64,000 bases of DNA from Pegea sp. RAD2-039. Lineage: Eukaryota; Chordata; Thaliacea; Salpida; Salpidae. Shown one piece after another: positions 23,901 through 38,900 of this stretch. A program made the position numbers and the translations under genes. The stretch's first letter is position 1. Every line of letters starts with the position of its first letter. The notes beneath the pieces were generated by a model, which saw nothing but the letters and a program-made list of their open reading frames with translations, was not told the DNA's origin and searched no databases. The stretch lies in the NCBI GenBank assembly GCA_034620365.1, contig JAQGEQ010000192.1, positions 925,001 to 989,000 on the forward strand, given 5' to 3'.

Positions 23901-26900
23901 TACTCAAACAAGCAGATGCAAGTAAACGCAAATTAACCCTGACCCGCTTGTCCACGACCACGATGCCCTTTACAGTGGTCAGCATATCTGGTCAGTACCC
24001 TCAAAGTAACCTTCAAACCATCAATTGAATAATTTTTCAGCAAATTTAAGTAACGATGAAGTATTAGCGGTTTGTGGTCTTCGTGATTGTCACGTGTTGA
24101 CGTTTGCATCGTCACCAGCAACGTCTGTACCATCTGGTTCAGTTCTTCAACATCTAGTTCTACATCCTGAACTAACAATCAACAACTACATCATTCGGTC
24201 CATCTGGCTCCCTGCATCTTCATCACTTCTTGCTCTTATCACCGCTGAATTCATCAAGATCTACGACCTCGCTAAAGTCGCTTCAACTTCTCGCGTATAT
24301 GACGTCACTAACTTGTTTCGTTTAGGACGTTCTATCACCTGCTTACTATTTGTTGATTCCAACTGGTAAGATTAAATCAGCAACTTTTATTGGAGGACTA
24401 CAATCAGATGAAGAGACCTATGTCCTCACTATGTCCACGAATGGCTTCATTTACTGTCAACAACTAACCAGGGACAGTTTAGCTGTCCATGGTACATTCT
24501 ATATGACCAATATTCTCACTGTAAGTGTCTCTCAACTTGTCTGTTGGTCCTAACTTTGGTTCTTGTAGGTGCCCAGCAACTTGATAAAAGAGAATGGGGG
24601 TCAGTTAGGAGGCGGCGGTCTTTCTATCTTCTATTCTCATGTTCTTCAGCTGGTCTTCTTTAGTTACCAAAATGGTCGAAACTTCTCGGCATCACTGACT
24701 CAATCCTGCGGGGCTTTTCATCAAATTTTCCCGATTGACTACAAAGTAGGACCGATATAAAAACGATCAATCAATAAACTTTATTCTTGTCCAGCCTTCG
24801 ACCAGTAACACGTCCAATCGAGCTTCGGCCCTCTATGAGTGGTCAGAAGTGGCCCAGCATCCAGGTCTGGTCACTTGTTTGGCTTATAACAGCGGATGTC
24901 CGGTTGTATTAATGGTGGAACCCGATTCAATCCAAATGCAAGAGATCAAAGTAAAGTGGAAAGTCACGTGGTCATTTTTAAAACTTCAAACTCAACAGTT
25001 GACTTCAAGTAAAGCTAAAATCCAAGACATGGTTGCTGTCCGTCATATATCGTCCACTAAAGATGGTCCAAGTGAGCGGACCACAGTCATTGTCCTATGT
25101 GACGATGGTTCGCTTCGTATTTATTTGGTTTCCACGGCAGCCAGCAACTTTTGGCTTCATCCAAATCTTAAACCTAATGTGGTCCTTGGTAAGTTTTATG
25201 GGCCAGATAATGACATCTTTAACTGGTCCACATTTACAGGCAAACAACGGACCAGTAAGCGGTCCGCTTCAACCAAATCTCAAACAAGTCAGCGGCGTCT
25301 TTCCAACTCGCGCTTTCGCGTTTTCACTTCCGGTTTTACAGAACAAGACGGTTCAGAAAACGACCAGAATTTGCCGGTCGATTTCTTCGAGAGCTGCCAG
25401 GCAGTGGGCGCGAACGAATTAGAGTTGGGGGGCGACCTGCTTCGCGTTTATAACACCGCGCAATTGAAGAATCGTCTTACCGGTCACGGTTCGTTGCACA
25501 CAAACGCTTTCAGCTTCTAATTTTTACTCTTTTAGGGACGAACGTTGTGTTCAAGTCCAAATATGACCTGACCATCAAACTGACCAAGCCTAATGTCGTA
25601 AGTGTCCCATTATCAAATCTTTGATGGACCGCATTTTTGAGATCGGCTTTTTCACAGATCATTGCCGGACTTCGGTTCTTGATTGGCGGCAAAGGAGGTA
25701 AATCAGCCCCGAGGTACATTTCAATCGCCGGTTCACGAATCGTCAACCTAGCAACTGAGAACGCGCGCGTTGCTACCGAACGATGGTTCGACGTGCCCTT
25801 GACAACCGAAGAATCGATGAAGCATCAAGCAGAAGTAAGCGATCGCGACTAATTGCATCTTTAAAATCGATTAATTTCAGCTTCTCGTCAAAATCGGGTC
25901 ATCTGATGATCGCGTCGTCATCATCAACGGAATCCGAATCTATTCGAAGAGCAAAGAAGTCTTCGGGATTTCTGATGACGATGGTAAGCATCGCGTGTTC
26001 GCTTCGAGTCGCTTTTATCATGACGTCACAGGCAAAACAAAATCGGTAAAAGAAAACGACGCGAAAGACGAAGATGACGTCACTTGTGAAGTAGATGCTT
26101 CAGTTGATACGTCATCACCACAACTTGTCGGCAATCAAGGTTTGTTGTTGACATCTCGAAGCACGCGATTTAATGACGTCATCACTTCTACAGAAGCTTG
26201 TAACAACGTTTTATCAGCTTCGTTGTTAGCGATGGAACGATTGATTCATACAAATTTTAAGGTGCAGTCCTCAACTATCACGTCATCTGCTTCTATTTAA
26301 TTTGTTTACAAACAGGAATCTGTGAAGGCGAAAGTTCTGGCGTCGATTTTGAAAACATCTTTTGACTTGTTAGCGGAACCGTTACCTTCTAGCGTTCAAT
26401 ATGACGTCAAACGACTTTTATCGCTTCTCTTCAAACATCCAAACGACTTTTACTGTTACCAGGTAACCAACCAGTAAACAACCAGATGAAACCAGCAACT
26501 GGTTGTTTGTAGGACTTGATGGTTGTAAAGCAAGCTTATGAGAGTTTCTGTAAAAATGATTTGGGAGTCGAAAGTTTTCAAAGGATGCTGATCTTCATCT
26601 CTCATATCGCGAGGAAGCGTCCTTTCAACTTACTTCCACCCCAGAAACTTGATGAAGTGAGTGACGTCATATTAACGCGCTGATGACGTCATATTAACGC
26701 GCTGATGACGTCATATGTTTGTTGTAGAGCTTCAGTTTGGATGAAATGAAGTTTGGATTAGAAGCTCCAGTTTCAATTTGGAAAGATTTTGCTTTTGTGT
26801 CTGAAGAGTAAGTGGATCCTGATCTTCTGATCCTCACCTTCATCTTCTGATCCTCATCTTCACCATCTTTTGATCCTCATCTTCTGATCTTCATCTTCTG

Positions 26901-29900
26901 ATCTTCATCTTCTGATCTTCATCTTCTGATCTTCATCTTCTGATCTTCATCTTCTGATCTTCATCTTCTGATCTTCATCTTCTGATCTTCATCTTCTGAT
27001 CTTCATCATCTGATCTCATCTTCTGATCTTCATCTTCTGATCCTCATCATCATCTTCATCATCCTCTGATCCTCATCTTCACCATCCTCTGATCCTCATC
27101 TTCTGATCCTCATCTGATCTTCATCTTCTGATCTTTATCCTCTTCATCTTCTGATCCCCATCATCTGATCCTCATCTTCACCATCCTCTGATCCTCATCT
27201 TCTTATCCTCATCTGATCTTCATCTTCTGATCTTTATCCTCTTCATCTTCTGATCCTCATCATCTGATCCTCATCTTCATCACCTTCTGATCTTCACACT
27301 CATCTCTTGCAGCTTCCAAACCAACTTCATCGTAACGATGGTATCAGCTTTCTGGCGACTCTTTAATCTCAAACCTCGAAACAAAAACCTTCTTCCACCT
27401 TCACTACCTGGACTCACTCAAGTTGACATCACAGTCCGCATCCTCATCGACGTCATCCACGCCATCTCAGGTGCTCCTCATCTCAACCCGACATCTTCTT
27501 CATCTTCTTCTGCAGCATCTTCGCCGGATACATTTACTTTGGTCAGCAACATCTACTTTAAACTTCTCACGCACCCTAACCCCAGGGTCAGTTACTCGAC
27601 CAAGTCTGCCTTGGTCCGTTTACTACAAACCAAACCGGTTGGTTTGACCACAGCAGTGTCCAGAACCACCAAGAAAGGGACCGATAGTCCTCACAGCAGT
27701 CGTTCACTGTCCCCGTCCACTTTACAACGACCTTTAGAGGTAAGTGTCCTAGCTTGATGGGTTGGTCACCAGTTGAGTTTGTATTGGACCAGAGACCAGA
27801 TGAAACGGTCCCAAACCCACTTGTGGATCAGTCCTTAAGGACATCCAATCAGGATGCGTTATTCGATGTGGATGAAGTTGAAGATGAAGATGTTGAAGAC
27901 ATAACATTAGATGGTAAGATCGCGTCTCATATTCGAAACGTCATCAAATCACGCGTTTCAGATTCCATTGATTTGGAGGATTTTATGAGCAATCAACCAA
28001 ACATCTTCTACAGCCGAGTAAGTCGCGCGTTTATCGCGTCTATGACGTCATCACGCGTTTGTCATCGACGCAGATGGAAGGAAATGAAAGCGCTGAAGCA
28101 GAACCGATGATCGTCGATGCTTCTTCGAATAACGCGGCGGCGTCGCGCGACTCAGCTGCAAACAACGATCAACAAATGCTCATATCGCGTCTTCAACAAG
28201 GACTGGGTCGCGATCAGGGCGTCGCTGCCGACAACTTCAATCTCGGTGTGCTACAAGCGATCGCGAACGATGGCCAGGAGTCGAGTAAGGCGCTGATGAC
28301 GTCATAAGCCGCGATGTTGACGTCATCTTCTTTCTAGTGATAATCGATGAAATCGAGATGGAAGAAGAAGATCTTGAAAACGCTCTTCTGGGTCAGGATG
28401 AAGACGCGATGATGGAGTTAGCTATCGCGTTAAGTCTTCGTCAGGAACAAGAGCAACCTCCAGCTCCTATTGCTCCCTGGGAAGATAATCCGATTCACGA
28501 GATGGTGGTAGAGAGATCTGAGAATCAAGGAGCAGCTGATGGATACTTTAGTTCGGATGGAAGTGATGCTATGGATACTTCTGTTGCTACTCCCTTACTT
28601 GAATCTCAATTAAATCAAACTTCTGCGGTTACATCGGGAAGTAGTGACGTCACAGTCGCTGATGATGACGTCGAAAGTGTGATTAGTGATCAGATCACTG
28701 CTAGGATCCGATTTGCGATCTTGAAACAGCTCTTCTTGAAAATGGAAGATGTTGAGAAGATTGGAGGAGAAGCTGCGATCCCTTACTTCCAGGTTTGATC
28801 TTCATCTGATCTTCGTCTCGTCTTCATCTGATCCTCATCTCGTCTTCACCCGATCCTCATCTCATCTCGTCTTCATCTGATCCTCATCTCGTCTTCACCT
28901 GATCCTCATCTCGTCTTCACCTGATCCTCATCTTCATCTCATCCTCATCTGATCCTCATCTCGTCTTCACCTGATCCTGATCTTCATCTGATCCTCATCT
29001 CGTCTTCATCTGATCCTCATCTCGTCTTCACCTGATCTTCATCTCGTCTTCACCTGATCTTCATCTGATCCTCATCTCTTCTTCACCTGATCCTCCTTGA
29101 TCTTTATCTGATCCTCATCTCGTCTTCACCTGATCTTCATCTCATCTTCACCTGATCCTTGATCTTTATCTGGTCCTTCATCTTCACCTGATCTTCATCT
29201 CATCTTTACCTGATCCTTGATCTTCACCTGATCCTCCTCTTTCTATCGAATTTGATCTTCATCTTTGGATGTTTTTCTTCTAATCTTTATCTCATCCTTA
29301 TTTTGATCTTCATCTCATCTTGATCTTTATCTCATCCTGATCTTCGTCTCATCCTGATCTTCATCTTGATCCAGGTTCTAGTGATGTTGATACAGACTCT
29401 TGATCTCAGTAACCCCGAATCACTCCAACTCTATCGGAAGATCATAACCTCCTTGATGGATCGTCTGAAAGATCGTTGTAATCACGAAGATCGGATCTCT
29501 AATCTCAATCCTCAAAACGAGGTGGAAATGCGCCTTGAATCGCGCTCTTCTCACATCTCTCATCCTTTTAAAGGTCTTTGTATTGATGCTGAGGTTCCTG
29601 AACGTGTTGATGGTAAAAACTGGATATGAAGATCATATAAAGTCGGATGCAGAAGCAAAAGTGTCCACTACAACGACCAACACGACCACCTCTACTGAAC
29701 TAGAGCCCACTAAACGACCCACAGTATCCCTATCTGCCTCAACTGTGTCCCTTTTGGTGGAAGAGAAGATCCTGTCTCTTTGTTTCTACATCTTACAGTT
29801 AGTTGTGTCCCGGATATCAGCTGATGTTGATTTGAAATCTTTTAAAGGGTGCTTTATAATGATTACTGGAAGAATAATGAAGCTGGTGAGGTAGAGGAAG

Positions 29901-32900
29901 ACACAAAGGATACTCAGGGACTTTTAAGAGCTGTTCGGACATGTGCGGTGGCTGATATGTCCCCATTTTTTGTCGAGCAACACAGCAGGAGATATTCTGG
30001 TGAAATTTTCCTTCCATATCATCGACTAATCACAGAAATGGCTCTTCAACTCGCTTATCAAGTCCGTAAGCAAGTTGTAGCCACTCCAGGTAAATCTCTT
30101 CATCTTGCTCTTCATCATTTAGTATGTCTTCCTCTAGATTCTGATCCTATGTCTGTCTTTTCACTCCAATGGAGAAGTCTTTTATCTGACATCATGTTAT
30201 TTGCAAACACACCACATGTAGTTCGTCGTCGAACTAGGAAACTACTTCTACATATAACCGGTTCTAAGGTGCTCCTCAACCACGCCATCTACTTCCAAAC
30301 TCAATTAATTTTTATTCAGGACAAATATCGACAAGAACGAGACTTCCACGCCCTTGCTTCATACCTCAAAAAGTCCAGTGACATCTGCAAGTGGTCGTCA
30401 TCAACTGGACCACTTAGTAATGGACCACTTAACTTGTCCTATGACGATTTGATCGAATTGGTCGAGACTGTTAAGAAATGGAATGATATAGCAAGGGCAC
30501 GCCCCCTCAACTGGCAGAAGTTCTGCCTTTCCACCCCTGACTGTCTTCACTATCTTCTCCATGTCAGTGTCCACTTAGATGAAATCGTCGCCGCGATCGC
30601 GTTGAAGCTTCTTCTATCCGCCACCATAACTACACCGCTGGTTGCTAGTGACAACGCGAAGAGTAGTAAGAAGAAATTGAGTAAAAGTTCGAGTAAAGAC
30701 GGGAAGATGAAGGAACAACAACAATTGCAGCAATTTGCTGTTGGTCTTCATCTATCTACTTTACTACTAAATGGTATCAGTGATGTTGATCTTTCCAACT
30801 TCATACGTCACTTCCTTCTCGAATTAAACGCGACATCGATGCGATGGAGTGCTCATTCACTTCTTCTTAATATTTTCAAGTAAGTTATGGATGTTGGGAT
30901 CAGATTTTTAAAGATGTAGTTACAGGAACACATCAGAAAGCCTTCAACTTCGTTTGTTGTCCTCCATGTGGTCTTTGTGGCCTTTTGTGGTTCAATTTGG
31001 TAAAAAGTCTTCGCAATTTGTGGATCTGTTAGGATACTTGACTTTAAAATCAAATATCTCAGAGGTAAGAGTCGGAATTCAACATCCAATTTTGATGTCT
31101 TTCATCTTAGGAGAACTCACGACAATATTCAACTTCTGCACTTCAAGTTTTGAAGCAATCGAATCGACTTATAGCAAGTCATCATAATGCAATCTTGTAT
31201 AATCAACTATCAGGTCTTGATCTTCATCTCATCTTCATCTTATTGACTTCCTTCGTTTCAGTCTACGTCAACTTTGATGGTTACTACCTCGAAAACAATC
31301 CTTGTATGGTTTGTAACCAGATTGAAAGTCCTTTTTCGAATATCAAGATGATGAGTATACGAACAGAAGTTCGATACACAACTGCTCAAATTATTACCAA
31401 ACTAGTTGGTAGTTACGCTATCCAAAAAGCTACCATCAAAGTTACCGACATCAAACGAACAAAGATGGTTTGTTATCTGTCACCATCTTCTATCTCATCT
31501 TAATAACCATTTTTCTAGATTCGAACCGCGCTTCTTTATTACAACAATAAGAAAGTTTCTGCGATTGTCGATTTGAAGAATAAACCATCGATGTGGAACA
31601 AGGCAAAGTCGGTCACTGTACCTCAGGTGAGATGGTTTACATGGTTGCTAACCAGTTTAGATGGTTGCTAACAAGTTTAGATGGTTGCTAACCAGTTTAG
31701 ATGGTTGCTAATTAGTTTACATGGTTGCTAACTACCTTAGATGGTTGCTAACTAGTTTTAAATGGTTACTAACTAGTTTACATGTTTGCTAACTAGTTTA
31801 CATAGTTGCTAACTAGTTTACATGGTTGCTAATTAGTTTACATGGTTGCTAACTACCTTAGATGGTTGCTAACCAGTTTAGATGGTTGCTAACTAGTTTA
31901 GATGGTTGATAACCAGTTTAGATGGTTGCTAACTAGTTTAGATGGTTGCTAACTAGTTTAGATGGTTGCTAGCTAGTTTACATGGTTGCTAACTAGTTTA
32001 GATGGTTGCTAACTAGTTTAGATGGTTGCTAACCAGTTTAGATAGTTGCTAACCAGTTTAGATGGTTGATAACCAGTTTAGATGGTTGCTAACCAGTTTA
32101 GATGGTTGCTAACTAGTTTAGATGGTTGCTAACTAGTTAAACAATTTCTTTTTAACAGGGTGAAACCGACATTGTATTTGATCTTCCTTTACCAGTCATA
32201 GCAACTAATTTGATGGTTGAATTTAAAGATTTTTATGAAAATATCTCAGCTTCGATGGAAACATTACAATGTCCCAGATGTAGTGCTTCTGTGCAAGTAA
32301 GTCCCGTGGTTTTCCATTCAACATATTCATCTTCAAACCATGTACAGGCAAACCCTGGTGTATGTGGCAATTGTGGTGAAAATGTGTTTCAATGTCACAA
32401 ATGTAGAAGTATTAATTACGATGAGAAAGACCCGTTTCTATGCAACATGTGCGGATTTTCAAAATATGCTAAATTTGAAATTACTTTTAAAGCAAAAACT
32501 TGTTGTGCTGTTGATACTATCGGTAAGCGAGCTTTCTGATTGGTTGATTGTAAATTAACCATTATACACACCAGACAACAATGAAGGTCGAAAGAAGATG
32601 GTTGAAAGTGTTGTGACGTTGCTAGGCAAAGCTGAAAACACTTACAGATTACTCTGTAATCAAAAACCTGTGCTGGAAAAACTTTTATTAGAGGTAATTT
32701 CTCCTTAATCGACAAATTAACCAATCAGAAATCGTTTCAGATTTCATCATCATCATCAGAAGCTCGATTGACTACAGATAAAACTATTTCAACGACCACC
32801 AAACCACCTTCTGCACCGACCACTAAATCACTTACCACATCTGTAAATGGTCATCCAATCACATTTGCAGCTGTGGCTGCTGGTGCTACAGTTACTGGTG

Positions 32901-35900
32901 CTTCTACTGCTTCTAACCCAACTTCTAATAACCAACTTCAATCTGTCAACAACAATATCCAATTACTAGCTAAAAAATATTGCCAAGTAAGTGTCCACTT
33001 GTCCCATGTCCACCTCTCATCTCTCTGTCCTAGGACTGTAAAGGAATGTTTAATGAGCTGGTCAACATTGTTCGGACCGTCCTAGCATCGCGAAACGAAC
33101 TTCTCGAGTTTGATCGTCGTCAACGCCTCGCAGTTGGTGGACAGTTGGTTGGGGCCCTCGAAGTAAGAACTATTTGTTGGTAACCAGACAACTAACCACG
33201 TGATCGCGTAGACCGCGTCTGTATCGTCGATCGCGTGTTCTCAAAGTGCATCTGATTGTTATGGATGTGCATCTGCGATTTCGGAACAATGTATCATCTT
33301 ACTAGGAGTCCTGTCCCACAACAAAGATGCCCGGCCACATCTAATTGACCAAGGACTAGTCCAAGAACTGGTCACTTTCAATATGAAGCGAACTGAACAT
33401 AAAATCCGCAAACAGGTAAAGTCCTCATTCTGATCTTCATCCTTATCCAAACCTTGTCTGGTCTCGTCCAGGTCCATGACGTCATCGGTCAACTGGTCCG
33501 CAACAACCCTACAGCTACTAAGCAACTGAATAATATACTTTTCGATCGAATCATCAACGCCGTCGATCACCATAATGATGAGCTTCCATCTACTGCGGTT
33601 GTGTCTGAGATGCAGTTACTAACATCGATGTTGACGATGAATGATGATTTGTGGCAAATGAGACTTCGGACAGGTCCCTAAACTCATCACGCCCCATACG
33701 CGTCCCTAATCTATTTGTTTCTTAGTGATGAAGTTGTTCCAATCAACTATCAACATCAAATCGCCTTCTGTCGTCGAGAACATCACGTTGCCATGCCTAC
33801 ATATCTTCACTGGACTTGTTTCTAATCCACAAGGCAAAGATGAGAAGATAGTGACCACCCTGTCCAAAGTATCAGCTGATTTCAAAAGTTGGATGGAATC
33901 TGATTGTGACCATGAGTTTGATGAATGGAAAAAGAATGTGATCATGCAAACGTGTAAGTCCACTTGTCCTAGTACCTGTCCACTTGTCCTAGTAACCTGT
34001 CCACCTGTCCTATCACCTGTCCACTTGTCCTAGTACCTGTCCACTTGTCCTAGTACCTGTCCACTTGTCCTAGTACCTGTCCACTTGTCCTAGTACCTGT
34101 CCACTTATCCTAGTACCTGTCCACTTATCCTATCACCTGTCCACTTATCCTATCACCTGTCCACTTATCCTAGTACCTGTCCACTTGTCCTTTTGCTCAA
34201 ATTTTGTTGTTTTTAGTCAAAAGTGGATCCAAAGTTGGAAAGAATTTAAAGAAAGAAGAAATTCGAAGTTTGTTTCTTCAAAAGAAATACTCGTTGCTAT
34301 GGAAAGATTGCATCACAACCAAGAAGGTAGCAATTAGATGTCATGACAACCACATTACCAGTCCACTTGTCCAGACTACAGCCACTGATGTCAAGTTAAT
34401 TACTTGGAATCCAGTGCTGAGGTCCATGCTTTTCTGTCCCACCTCCATATCTGTCCGGCAAGCTGCCTGTTCGATCATCAACAACATGTCCAGGAACCCT
34501 GCCAGAAAGTCCCAAGTCCTTGACTTGCTGACCAGGTACTTGACCACTTGTTGACCACTGGTCACTAACTTGTGGTCGTTTTAGTTACCTTGAAGAACTT
34601 GGTGAAGCTGGTGAGGCTGCCAATGAATTTATGAATTTATATCAAGATGAGATCGCGCCGATTAGTAGCAAGGTTCTCGCGCCCTCTTCTACGCCCCTTA
34701 AACTAACCCCAGCCCCTTTTTAGATCCATCTAGTGGTCCGTGGTGCCCTGCCACAAATCGGTTCCCTTATTCAGTGTGAAATTAAAAAGCTTTCTGCTCT
34801 CGAAAAAACAACTTTAAATCTGAAACTGCAGCAAGGGTACGCATTGAAGGAGTTGACAGGTAAGAAGATGAAGATGTTGCTGACAGATCATTTGATCTTC
34901 TTCCTTCAGATCTGCTCTTTGAGTTGGTCCAAGAGGTTCCTCAAACAAACATCAAGAGTAAGAAGAAGTTGATCCGTATTGTTCTAAATAGTTATTTGAG
35001 TCTTCGACGGCTTGTACTGCAAAGAACTAATCTAGTAGATAGCGCCCAGGAGTTGATGTTGGTGTTGTTGGAAGACCTTACATCAGGTAACTGACCCACA
35101 ACCACCTCTACATCGACCTTCAACTCTTGATGTAGGTACTGAAGATGAGACAAGGTCATTTATGGCCCTGTGTATCGAAGCTATCAAAAAACAAGACCCA
35201 AATGACCACCAGACACCCCAGTTTATCTTCGAACGTCTCGCTAATATCATTTATCCGGTTAGTAGGTGCCCCTGATCTCATAGATCTTCATCTTAAGTGT
35301 GTCTTTAGGAAGAAACGGATGTTAGTGAGTTCTTTCTGTCCCTGGATAAGTGTCCTCTTCAAGAGGAGTTCCTCCAGGGGCGTATGGTTGGGAACCCTTA
35401 CTCAAGTAACACATCCGGGTTAGGTCCTTTGATGCGGGATGTTAAGAACAAGATCTGTAGAGGTAAGATCTTGCTCTTCATCATCCTCATCATCTAATCC
35501 GATCCTTCAAACAGATTGTGATTTAATCGCGTTGTTGGAAGACGATAGTGGAATGGAGTTGTTGGTTAGCAACAAAATCATTTCATTGGATCTTTCTGTT
35601 CGCGACGTCTACAAGAAGATATGGTTGAGTGATCACGGCGAGGTTGGTGATGATCCCGTTGCTAAGGAGGACTGTTAATGATGTTGTTGCTAGGACGATG
35701 CGATGCATGTTGTGTATCGTATGCGAGGATTACTTGGTGAAGCTACTGAAGATATGATTGAAAGATTAGATAGTGATAAAACAGAAGATGATGAAGAAGA
35801 GATCTACAAGTTAGCAAGTGTCCTTGGCGAATGTGGCGGCATCGAGGTTCGCGTCGCTTTTTAATACGTCACTTCCGTCTTACAATTTCAACAAATCTCT

Positions 35901-38900
35901 TTTATTTCAAATAATAATAAAAAAAGTCGACAAAAAAAAATCAATTTTATTAACAACATTCTTTCAACTTGCTGACCACTGGTCTGGTCCTCTTGTCTTT
36001 GCCATTGACCTTTAACTGTCCACTTTGAATCCCTCCAAATGTTAGAGGAAGACTCTTCGGACTTTTAAGGATGTTCTGATAATAAATCTTGTTGATGAGA
36101 CAACTGAAAGCGGCTTCGACATTGGTGCATTCCAACGCCGACGTCTCGATGTAACCAAGTTGATTCTTCTCAGCAAATCCTTGTCCAGTAGAAGTCGCTA
36201 CTTGCCTCTCAGCTTTTAAGTCCACTTTGTTACCAACCAGGATGGTCTGAAACAACCAATCAGCAACCAGTTAGCAACCAACGTAACCAGTTGGCAAACC
36301 AATCAGCAACCAGTTGGCAACCAATCAGCAACCAGTTGGCAACCAATCAGCAAGCAGTTGGCAACCAATCAGCAACCAGTTGGCAACCAACGTAACCAGT
36401 TGGCAAACCAATCAGCAACCAGTTGGCAACCAACCAGCAACCAGTTGGCAACCAATCAGCAAGCAGTTGGCAACCAATCAGCAAGCAGTTGGCTAGCAGT
36501 CACCTGACAATATTCTGTTGAAAAAGCTTTAATTTCTGACAACCAATGAGCGACGTTCTTGAAAGATCGCGGCTTGCTGACGTCATACACCAAAAGAACT
36601 CCAACTGCTCCTCGATAATAAGCAGATGCAAGCGCGCGATAACGCTCTTCTCCAGCAGTGTCCCAGATTTGTGAGCAAATTAATTTATCTGAAAAAATGA
36701 AGATAATTTCTGGGGTCCTTTTTTGGGGTCTTACTTTCAATGTGGATTGTTTTCGTGGCGAATTCCACCCCAATAGTTTGTCTACTTTTAATCGCGAAGG
36801 AATTCCGCGAGAACCTGGCAACCAGTTGACTCTTACCGACCCCTGTATCCCCGACAACCACGATCTTCACTAAGTAATCGTAATCCAGTAGAGAAGAGCT
36901 ACTCATCTGCTCCGAGTGTCTTCTGAGGAAGATCAGATGATGAGAAACAAATTTATCAATTCTTATTTACTTGGATTTGTTTATTGCTGCTTCTTGGGAC
37001 ATCTTCATCTAGATCATTTGATCTCAGTCAACATCTTTACTAATCTGCATCAAATAAATCTCATTTGCATAAATTTGTGTCTTGCTGATATTGAAGTCTA
37101 CATCTAATCTTTATCACCTGATCTTTATCATCTAATCTCTATCAGATGATCCTTATCACCTGATCTTTATCATCTGATCTTTATCATCTAATCTTTATCA
37201 TCTAATCCTTATCATCTAATCTTTACCATATGATCCTTATCACCTGATCTTTATCATCTGATCTTTATCATCTAATCTTTATCATATGATCTTTATTACC
37301 TGATCTTTATCATCTGATCTTTATCATCTAATCTTTATCATCTAATCTTTATCATCTAATCTTTACCATCTGATCTTTACCATATGATCCTTAACACCTG
37401 ATCTTTATCACCTGATCTTTATCATCTAATCTTTATCATCTAATCTCTATCAGATGATCTTTATCACCTGATCTTTATCACCTGATCTTTATCATCTAAT
37501 CTTTATCATCTAATCTTTATCATCTAATCTCTATCAGATGATCTTTATCACCTGATCTTTATCACCTGATCTTTATCATCTAATCTCTATCAGATGATCT
37601 TTATCATATAATCTTTATCATCTAATCTTTATCATCTAATCTTTACCATCTGATCTTTACCATATGATCCTTATCACCTGATCTTTATCATCTGATCTTT
37701 ATCATCTAATCTTTATCATATGATCTTTATTACCTGATCTTTATCATCTGATCTTTATCATCTAATCTTTATCATCTAATCTTTATCATCTAATCTTTAT
37801 CATCTGATCTTTATCATCTAATCTCTATCATATGATCTTTATTACCTGATCTTTATCATCTGATCTTTATCATCTAATCTTTATCATCTAATCTTTATCA
37901 TCTGATCTTTATCATCTGATCTTTATCATATAATCTTTACCATCTGATCTTTATCATCTGATCTTTATCATCTGATCTTTATCATATAATCTTTACCATC
38001 TGATCTTTACCATATGATCCTTATCACCTGATCTTTATCATCTGATCTTTATCATCTAATCTTTATCATATGATCTTTATTACCTGATCTTTATCATCTA
38101 ATCTTTATCATCTGATCTTTATTACCTGATCTTTATTACCTGATCTTTATCATCTAATCTTTATCATCTAATCTTTATCATCTAATCTTTACCATCTGAT
38201 CTTTATCATCTAATCTTTATCATCTAATCTTTACCATCTGATCTTTACCATATGATCCTTAACACCTGATCCTTAACACCTGATCTTTATCATCTAATCT
38301 TTATCATCTAATCTCTATCAGATGATCTTTATCACCTGATCTTTATCATCTAATCTTTATCATCTGATCTCTATCACCTGATCTTTATTACCTGATCTTT
38401 ATCACCTGATCTTTATCATCTAATCTTTACCATCTGATCTTTACCATCTGATCTTTATTACCTGATCTTTATTACCTGATCTTTACCATCTGATCTTTAT
38501 TACCTGATCTCTATCATCTAATCTTTATCATCTAATCTTTATTACCTGATCTTTATCATATAATCTTTATCATCTGATCTTTATCATCTAATCTTTATCA
38601 TCTAATCTTTATCACCTGATCTTTATCATATAATCTTTATCATCTAATCTTTATCACCTGATCTTTATTACCTGATCTTTATTACCTGATCTCTATCATA
38701 TAATCTTTATCATCTGATCTTTATCACCTGATCTTTATCACCTGATCTTTATCATATAATCTTTATCATCTAATCTTTATCATCTAATCTTTATTACCTG
38801 ATCTTTATTATCTAATCTCTATCAGATGATCTTTATCACCTGATCTTTATCATCTAATCTTTATTACCTGATCTTTATTATCTAATCTCTATCAGATGAT

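Noticed and set aside
31626..32155. Regular direct repeats suggestive of a CRISPR array
   Set aside because: The repeats are contiguous 20-bp units without distinct spacers, inside an intron of an animal gene.
36314..36496. Plus-strand open frame rich in Asn, Gln and Trp
   Set aside because: It is the translation of the minisatellite in the Rab intron.
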